This document shows, one piece after another, positions 1-5,029 of a stretch of DNA of 5,029 nucleotides. Origin of the DNA: an uncultured bacterium (GTDB lineage Bacteria; CALINM01); the NCBI GenBank assembly GCA_938045315.1, contig CALINM010000097.1, positions 1 through 5,029 on the forward strand, read 5' to 3'. Under the pieces are notes generated by a model that saw only the letters and a program-made list of their open reading frames with translations, was not told the origin of the DNA and did not search any database. The position numbers were made by a program, and so were the translations under genes. Position 1 is the stretch's first letter. Each line of letters starts with the position of its first letter.

Positions 1-1
1 G

Positions 2-958
<957 letters not shown>

Positions 959-998
959 TTTTTTAAATTTATAATGTATAAAATAATAAAATACAGGC

Positions 999-1003
999 AG
1001 GTG
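999..1003 (+). promoter_or_regulatory. Ribosome binding site of atpC
   Basis: The sequence AGGTG lies 4 nt before the ATG at 1008, inside the 49-nt atpD-atpC spacer. It supports that ATG as the start. The match and spacing are modest but acceptable. Confidence 0.6.
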
Positions 1004-1007
1004 TAAT

Positions 1008-1436
1008 ATGAAAACGATAAATCTGGATATTGCGACTCCTGAAAAAAAAATTTTTTCAGGTAAAGTAAAAGAAATTACAGCGCCTGGTATTAATGGGGAA
1101 TTTGGGATTTTGCCAGAACATGCTCCTTTTACAACTATACTTGCACCAGGTGTTGTTGAAATAACTTATGAAAATGGCAAAGTAGAATTACTGGCAGTAA
1201 GTGGTGGTTATATAGAAGTTAACAGAGAAAAGGTTATTTTACTGGTTGAGACAGCCCAAAGGCCAGAAGAGGCAGATATTGAGACAATAAAGAGAAGAAA
1301 AGAAGAAAAAGAAAAATTATTAAAAAGTAAAGATAAAAAAGATGTTGATTATGATAAAATACAAATAGAACTTTTAAGAGAAATTTCAAAATTAAAAGCA
1401 TTTGAAACATTGCAGAGGAGAAAAAAATATAAATAA
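1008..1436 (+). CDS. atpC: F1F0 ATP synthase subunit epsilon
   Basis: The epsilon subunit of F1 sits in the central stalk, couples gamma to the c-ring and can inhibit ATP hydrolysis. The 142-residue length fits the family (about 130-140). The N-terminal beta-sandwich domain (residues 1 to about 85) shows the typical ATPEKKIFSG opening, the GINGEFGILPEHAPF stretch and SGGYIEVNREKVILL. The C-terminal part (about 88-140) is a charged Lys/Glu-rich helical hairpin, which in this family is the regulatory element. The hairpin is unusually lysine-rich, with a KSKDKKDVDYDK linker, and carries a basic RRKKYK end. The start is supported by AGGTG 4 nt upstream. It follows atpD directly, and a lipoprotein gene begins 2 nt after its stop, so the three are probably co-transcribed. 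Confidence 0.96.
   Translation: MKTINLDIATPEKKIFSGKVKEITAPGINGEFGILPEHAPFTTILAPGVVEITYENGKVELLAVSGGYIEVNREKVILLVETAQRPEEADIETIKRRKEEKEKLLKSKDKKDVDYDKIQIELLREISKLKAFETLQRRKKYK
1415..1420 (+). promoter_or_regulatory. Distant Shine-Dalgarno-like GAGGAG upstream of the lipoprotein gene
   Basis: GAGGAG lies inside the last codons of atpC, with 18 nt between it and the ATG at 1439. That is longer than the usual 5-10 nt. No closer purine-rich site is present, and an in-frame stop (1430-1432) rules out an ATG further upstream. Re-initiation after the atpC stop 2 nt upstream may matter more than this site. Confidence 0.35.
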
Positions 1437-1438
1437 TT

Positions 1439-2428
1439 ATGCATAGGACGGAAGTTTTTGTTTTATTATGCATTTTTTTTCTTTCCTGTTCAGGTGAAAT
1501 AAAACTTTCTGATAAAAAATTGATTTATCTTGGTAAAATTGATTATCTAAATTATGATAAATTTTTTATTGCAAAAGAAAAACCTGCTTTGCTTATATGG
1601 AAGGATTTTTTGATTTTAAAAAGGGATTTATCAACAACACAGGATAAGTTGGAAATTTTTAATTCATTTAAGCCAGAAGGGTTATTTATTAAAAAAGGCG
1701 ATGGTAAAATATTAATTCCGCAAAGTATCGAAGATCTAAAGTATTCACCTGATGGTAAATATATTGCTTTTGTTATGCGGCTTGGCAATTCAATGAATAC
1801 AACAGTTGGCATAGCAGATGCAACTTTAAATAAAATAATTTATAGTTTTGTATTAAAAGAGCATCCACCTGTTCCGGGACGAAAATTTGAATTTGTGGCA
1901 TTTGAAAATGTTTTTACAAATCCTGTTTTTTCTGATGATAGCAAATTTTTAGCTAGTGATGTTTTTAATTATTTAAATAAACGTTTAATAAGGCTAATGG
2001 ATATTATTTCAAAAAAATATATTGATCTTGAAAATGCGATTTTTCCATGTTTTATAAACGATAAGTTATATTTTATTGATATTGATATGAACTTAAAAAA
2101 AACATACATCTCATCTTATGACTTTTCAAAAAATGAAAAAACTAAAATAAAAATAAAGGAAATAACAGAATATGTTTTATTATTTAAAAAAACTAAAAAT
2201 AATGCGTTTCTTGTAACCAGGGATAATATCTTTTATTTTGATAAAGAAAAAAAAGATATAATTAATATTATGTCTTTAAATGAAGTAAAAAATAATATAA
2301 AAAACAGTGAAATTATGCGGGTTTTTATTGAAAATTATGGTGATAAGGAGTATGTGTTTTTAATAATTAAAAAATTGAAAAACAATCAATATATATGGGA
2401 ATTATATGGGAAAATACTCAAATTTTAA
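1439..2428 (+). CDS. Predicted lipoprotein with TolB/PD40-like beta-propeller motifs, function unknown
   Basis: I do not recognise this gene as a named family member. The 329-residue product begins with a short basic segment, a hydrophobic stretch (VFVLLCIFFLS) and a lipobox-like FLSC with the cysteine at residue 17. This predicts an exported, lipid-anchored protein, although Phe at position -3 is not the preferred residue. Residues about 97-113 contain YSPDGKYIAF, the hallmark of the PD40 (WD40-like, TolB-type) propeller blade, and NPVFSDDSKFLASD at about 161-174 looks like a second, weaker blade. The rest is beta-strand-like with many Lys, Ile, Phe and Asn residues and no catalytic motif. 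Such propellers usually mediate protein contacts in the periplasm. It starts 2 nt after atpC and probably shares its transcript, but nothing in the sequence links it functionally to ATP synthase. It is more AT-rich than atpD and ends before the only intergenic gap. The ORF is well supported; the lipoprotein call is moderate and the fold is inferred from two motifs. Confidence 0.8.
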   Translation: MHRTEVFVLLCIFFLSCSGEIKLSDKKLIYLGKIDYLNYDKFFIAKEKPALLIWKDFLILKRDLSTTQDKLEIFNSFKPEGLFIKKGDGKILIPQSIEDLKYSPDGKYIAFVMRLGNSMNTTVGIADATLNKIIYSFVLKEHPPVPGRKFEFVAFENVFTNPVFSDDSKFLASDVFNYLNKRLIRLMDIISKKYIDLENAIFPCFINDKLYFIDIDMNLKKTYISSYDFSKNEKTKIKIKEITEYVLLFKKTKNNAFLVTRDNIFYFDKEKKDIINIMSLNEVKNNIKNSEIMRVFIENYGDKEYVFLIIKKLKNNQYIWELYGKILKF

Positions 2429-2521
2429 AAATATAAAAACTAAAAATTCTTTAAATTGTCTAAAAAGGTATTGCTTTAAAACGATTTTTTAATTTGTTTT
2501 TAATATATATTTCAAATTTTC

Positions 2522-2550
2522 TTGACATGGACTAAAAATAATGATATATT
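2522..2550 (+). promoter_or_regulatory. Sigma-70 type promoter for the PorV-like operon
   Basis: A perfect -35 box TTGACA (2522-2527) is followed after exactly 17 nt by TATATT (2545-2550), which matches the -10 consensus at five of six positions. Transcription would begin near 2557, giving a short leader of about 25 nt that contains the ribosome binding site. The site lies in the only intergenic gap and points at the downstream gene, which makes a chance match less likely. No operator-like inverted repeat is visible around it. Confidence 0.8.
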
Positions 2551-2567
2551 TATTTAAAGAAATAATT

Positions 2568-2575
2568 AAGAGGTG
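2568..2575 (+). promoter_or_regulatory. Ribosome binding site of the PorV-like gene
   Basis: AAGAGGTG ends 5 nt before the ATG at 2581. This is a good anti-16S match at normal spacing and fixes the start just ahead of a typical signal peptide. Confidence 0.8.
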
Positions 2576-2580
2576 AAAAT

Positions 2581-3519
2581 ATGTCAATAAAGCAGAAAAT
2601 TCTTTTAATATTTTTATCTTTTCTTTTAATTTCATCAAATTTATTTTCTGATCAGGGGACAACCGCAGCAGTGTTTTTAAAATTAGAACAGGGTGTAAGA
2701 CCAATAGCTATGGGTGGTGCTTTTACAGGTGCTGCAGATGATGTAAATGCAATAATGTGGAATCCAGCAGGACTTTCACAATTGTCCGGATTTGAGGCAA
2801 CTTTTTCTCATACCATCTGGTTTGCTGATATTTTTTATGATTATCTTGCACTTGCTTATCCGGCAGGAGAAATAGGGACATTCGGTATAAGTGTAGTTTA
2901 TTTAAATTCAGGTGAAATAAAAAAATGGGATGAATTGGGTAATGACCAGGGAAGTTTTTCGGCAAGCAATATAGGTGGAAACCTTGCATATGGAACTGTC
3001 ATAAATAAGGAATTATCTTTGGGAATTACAGTTAAATTATTTAATGAAAGTATAGATACCGAAGGCGCATTTGGTTTTGCAGCTGACTTGGGCGGTATTT
3101 ATAAGTTGCCTATAAATGGCTTGCAGTTAGGTATAAATATACAGAATTTAGGACCTAAATTTGGTTTTGGTGAAGCATTTTTATTGCCAATAATGTTAAG
3201 AATTGGTGCAAGTTATACAGGGATAAGAAATTTAATGATAAATTTAGATTATGTTCAACCAATAGAAACATTCGGAATGATTGCTGCTGGAATTGAATAC
3301 TGGTATAGGGACATTATTGTATTACGTTTAGGTTATCAATATCAGGGAATGTTTGATTTAAATCATTATTATGAAAACATAGCAGGACCAAGTATTCTTG
3401 CCGGATTTGTCATTGGAGCTGGCTTAAAAATAGATATATATAGCATAGATTATGCATATAGACAATATGGAGTTCTTGAAAGCACCCATAGGATTGGTTT
3501 GTCACTAAAGTTTAAATAA
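2581..3519 (+). CDS. PorV/PorQ (UPF0164-like) family outer-membrane beta-barrel protein
   Basis: This is a 312-residue predicted outer-membrane protein. Residues 1-23 form a signal peptide: SIKQK, then a long Leu/Ile/Phe/Ser core, with probable cleavage near LFS-DQG. Residues 38-65 hold the family hallmark: GVRPIAMGGAFTG, then AADDVNAIMWNPAGL. These match the conserved 'GARALGMGGAF...ADDA.A..WNPAGL' pattern of PorV/PorQ and related FadL-like barrels. The rest is alternating, glycine- and aromatic-rich strand sequence with short turns, and it ends in HRIGLSLKFK, a typical C-terminal barrel strand with an aromatic residue next to last. In Bacteroidetes PorV serves type IX secretion; in other phyla relatives occur widely with unknown roles, and no other secretion component is seen here, so I do not assign that function. 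It is the first gene of a unit with its own strong promoter, and yjbQ follows 1 nt after its stop. The family call is confident; the cargo or substrate is unknown. Confidence 0.88.
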   Translation: MSIKQKILLIFLSFLLISSNLFSDQGTTAAVFLKLEQGVRPIAMGGAFTGAADDVNAIMWNPAGLSQLSGFEATFSHTIWFADIFYDYLALAYPAGEIGTFGISVVYLNSGEIKKWDELGNDQGSFSASNIGGNLAYGTVINKELSLGITVKLFNESIDTEGAFGFAADLGGIYKLPINGLQLGINIQNLGPKFGFGEAFLLPIMLRIGASYTGIRNLMINLDYVQPIETFGMIAAGIEYWYRDIIVLRLGYQYQGMFDLNHYYENIAGPSILAGFVIGAGLKIDIYSIDYAYRQYGVLESTHRIGLSLKFK

Positions 3520-3520
3520 T

Positions 3521-3910
3521 ATGTTTGAATTTACAATAAGTTCTACAAAAAGAATTGAGATGATAGATATAACTGCAAAAGTTCAGGACATTGTAAGCAA
3601 AAGCAAGATAAAAGATGGTATAATTTTTTTATTTGTGCCACATACAACAGCAGGACTTACTATAAATGAAAATGCAGATGTATCAGTCCAAAAAGATATA
3701 ATAAAAAAAATGAATCAGATTATACCAAAAGATGATGATTATTTTCATTCAGAAGGAAATTCTGATTCGCACATAAAATCAACAGTTACAGGATGCGAAA
3801 AATTTATTTTTATCAAGGATGAAAAATTATGTCTTGGAACCTGGCAGGGTATTTATTTTTGTGAATTTGATGGACCAAGAAAAAGAAAGATCTATTGCAA
3901 AATTATATAA
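3521..3910 (+). CDS. yjbQ: YjbQ/UPF0047 family protein (secondary thiamine-phosphate synthase-like)
   Basis: This is a small cytoplasmic protein of the YjbQ family. Members are annotated as secondary thiamine-phosphate synthases because the E. coli protein has weak activity of that kind; the true physiological role is not settled. The 129-residue length is close to the family norm (about 130-140). Conserved elements seen are EMIDIT (13-18), HTTAG (41-45), NENAD (49-53), His76 followed by EGNSDSHIK (78-86), Gly91, and the strongly diagnostic LGTWQGIYFCEFDGPR (105-120). The conserved His and Asp residues thought to form the active or metal site are intact. It starts 1 nt after the porin-like gene with no recognisable Shine-Dalgarno sequence, so its translation probably depends on ribosomes finishing that gene. 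The start at 3521 gives the usual family N-terminus. The functional link to its neighbours is unclear. The family assignment is very secure; the biochemical role is tentative. Confidence 0.95.
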   Translation: MFEFTISSTKRIEMIDITAKVQDIVSKSKIKDGIIFLFVPHTTAGLTINENADVSVQKDIIKKMNQIIPKDDDYFHSEGNSDSHIKSTVTGCEKFIFIKDEKLCLGTWQGIYFCEFDGPRKRKIYCKII

Positions 3911-3917
3911 TAATTTC

Positions 3918-3923
3918 AGGAGG
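3918..3923 (+). promoter_or_regulatory. Consensus ribosome binding site of the ABC ATPase gene
   Basis: AGGAGG lies 7 nt before the ATG at 3931, in the 20-nt spacer after yjbQ. An in-frame TAA (3928-3930) directly precedes the ATG, so this start is unambiguous. It is the best Shine-Dalgarno match in the window, suggesting strong translation. Confidence 0.85.
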
Positions 3924-3930
3924 CAAGTAA

Positions 3931-5029
3931 ATGGCAAGGGTAGTATTAAAAAACGTAGTAAAGAAATATGGAAATGTATTAGCAGTAAAGAATGCAAATA
4001 TAGTATGTGAGGACAAAGAATTTTTAATATTAGTAGGGCCATCAGGATGCGGAAAGACAACGACATTAAGGATGATAGCAGGTTTAGAAGAGGCAAGTGG
4101 GGGTGAGATATATATAGATGATGTATTGGTAAATGATGTGCCGCCGAAAGACAGGGATATAGCGATGGTTTTTCAGAATTATGCATTATATCCGCATATG
4201 ACGGTATATGACAATATGGCATTTGGTTTAAAGTTAAGGAAATATCCGAAGTCAGAGATAGACCAGAGGGTAAATGAGGCAGCAGACATATTAGGTATAA
4301 AGCATTTATTAAAGAGGAAGCCGAAGGAATTATCAGGAGGAGAGAGGCAGAGGGTAGCAGTGGGAAGGGCAATAGTGAGGAAGCCGAAGGTATTTTTATT
4401 TGATGAGCCGTTATCAAATTTAGATGCAAAATTAAGGACGCAGATGAGGGCGGAATTAAGCAAATTACATACGAGGTTACAGGCGACGATGATATATGTA
4501 ACACATGACCAGGTAGAAGCGATGACAATGGGAGAAAAGATAGTGGTAATGAAGGATGGTGAGATACAGCAGATAGCAGACCCTGCGACATTATATTCAA
4601 AGCCTGTAAATAAGTTTGTAGCCGGATTTATAGGAAGTCCGTCAATGAATTTTATGGAAGGGATATTAGAGGAAAAGAAAGGTGGGTTATATTTTAACGA
4701 AGAGAATTTTGAGGTAAAAGTGCCGGATGATATGGTAGAAAAAGTAAAGAGTAAAGTTGGGGAAGAGATAATAATGGGTATAAGGCCTGAGGATATACAT
4801 GATAAGATATATGCGCCGAATGCAAGCGCAGATAATACAGTGGTAGGGACAGTTGAAGTGGTAGAGCAGTTAGGGAATGTAAATTACATATATTTAACAA
4901 CAGGTAAGACGCCATTTATAGCGAGATTTGAGCCGATATCCGAGGCAACAGTAAATCAGGAGATAGAAGTTGTGTTTGATATGAGCAAGGTTCATTTTTT
5001 TGATCCAAAAACTGAAATGGCTCTAACAT
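3931..5029 (+). CDS. ugpC: Carbohydrate ABC transporter ATP-binding subunit, MalK/UgpC/MsmX type (3' partial)
   Basis: This is the cytoplasmic ATPase that powers a sugar or glycerol-phosphate type (CUT1) importer. The frame is open from the ATG to the window edge: 366 complete codons and one extra base. Relatives are about 360-375 residues, so only a few residues and the stop are missing. Motifs in order are: aromatic A-loop Tyr13; Walker A GPSGCGKT (36-43); Q-loop Gln82 in FQNYALYPHM; signature LSGGERQRVA (134-143, with Glu where MalK usually has Gln); Walker B VFLFDEP (154-160); D-loop SNLD (162-165); and switch His192 in YVTHDQVEAM. After about residue 235 comes the TOBE/OB-fold regulatory domain with GSPSMNF, GIRPEDI (284-289 region) and a terminal FFDP segment. 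This C-terminal domain is what marks the MalK/UgpC group. The gene name is used at family level only: no permease or binding protein is present, so the substrate is unknown and the ATPase may serve several transporters, as MsmX does. Codon use is strikingly unlike its neighbours. Confidence 0.95.
   Translation, partial: MARVVLKNVVKKYGNVLAVKNANIVCEDKEFLILVGPSGCGKTTTLRMIAGLEEASGGEIYIDDVLVNDVPPKDRDIAMVFQNYALYPHMTVYDNMAFGLKLRKYPKSEIDQRVNEAADILGIKHLLKRKPKELSGGERQRVAVGRAIVRKPKVFLFDEPLSNLDAKLRTQMRAELSKLHTRLQATMIYVTHDQVEAMTMGEKIVVMKDGEIQQIADPATLYSKPVNKFVAGFIGSPSMNFMEGILEEKKGGLYFNEENFEVKVPDDMVEKVKSKVGEEIIMGIRPEDIHDKIYAPNASADNTVVGTVEVVEQLGNVNYIYLTTGKTPFIARFEPISEATVNQEIEVVFDMSKVHFFDPKTEMALT

Larger units (their letters stand above)
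2429..2580. other. Intergenic region separating two transcription units
   Basis: This 152-nt, very AT-rich gap is the longest non-coding stretch in the window. Its right half holds a strong promoter and ribosome binding site for the downstream porin-like gene. Its left half should hold the end of the atp transcript, but only a weak AT-only inverted repeat (2476-2481 with 2487-2492) followed by a T-rich stretch is visible, not a GC-rich terminator hairpin. No small gene or RNA structure is evident. Confidence 0.6.

Noticed and set aside
2476-2500. Possible intrinsic terminator: inverted repeat TTAAAA / TTTTAA followed by a T-rich stretch
   Set aside because: The stem is only 6 bp and made solely of A-T pairs, which is too weak for a convincing terminator and expected by chance at this base composition.
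2581-3519. Type IX secretion locus, suggested by the PorV-like protein
   Set aside because: No other type IX component or cargo with a C-terminal sorting domain is visible, and PorV/PorQ-like barrels occur widely in bacteria without that system.
3819-4010. A 63-codon + strand open frame bridging yjbQ and the ABC ATPase gene
   Set aside because: It overlaps the most conserved part of yjbQ and the start of the ATPase in another frame, and its product resembles nothing known.
4179-4463. A second minus-strand open frame of 94 codons inside the ABC ATPase gene
   Set aside because: It lies wholly antisense to conserved motifs of the ATPase, and its own sequence shows no family features. It is a shadow of the same biased codon use.
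3827-4600. A 257-codon open frame on the minus strand across the end of yjbQ and the ABC ATPase gene
   Set aside because: Its product is a low-complexity Leu/Ser/Pro/His/Ile-rich sequence with no recognisable domain, and it lies antisense to a clearly real ATPase gene. The extreme codon bias of the + strand gene removes stops from this antisense frame, which explains its length.

Overview
The window comes from an AT-rich, diderm (Gram-negative-type) bacterium using the standard bacterial code. The diderm assignment rests on a PorV/PorQ-type outer-membrane protein with a signal peptide and on a predicted lipoprotein. The combination of an F-type ATP synthase operon, a PorV/UPF0164-like protein and a very AT-rich lipoprotein would fit a spirochaete, an Elusimicrobia-like lineage or one of the uncultivated candidate phyla. 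The sequence alone does not settle which. All genes are on the + strand.

Region 1 (1 to about 2430) is the tail of an ATP synthase operon. It holds the 3' two-thirds of atpD (F1 beta subunit, entering from the left edge at the Walker A loop), atpC (F1 epsilon subunit) and, 2 nt after atpC, an unrecognised predicted lipoprotein with TolB/PD40-like beta-propeller motifs. The order beta-epsilon at the operon end is the usual one. The lipoprotein is the unusual passenger.

Region 2 (2429-2580) is the only real intergenic gap. It contains a near-consensus sigma-70 type promoter (TTGACA, 17 bp, TATATT) followed by a good ribosome binding site, so a new transcription unit begins here.

Region 3 (2581-5029) is that second unit. 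It contains a PorV/PorQ-like outer-membrane beta-barrel protein, a YjbQ/UPF0047 protein starting 1 nt after it without a visible ribosome binding site, and a MalK/UgpC/MsmX-type sugar ABC transporter ATPase that runs off the right edge a few residues short of its expected end. No permease or binding protein is present, so the transporter substrate is unknown.

The most notable signal is the codon choice of the ABC ATPase. It uses ATA for every isoleucine, TTA for almost every leucine and AGG for almost every arginine, and purine-ended codons for almost all Thr and Ala. This is unlike every other gene here, and it breaks off in the last 20 codons. No CRISPR array, mobile element, tRNA, rRNA or clear intrinsic terminator was seen. 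I found no convincing previously undescribed system. The most novel gene is the propeller lipoprotein.
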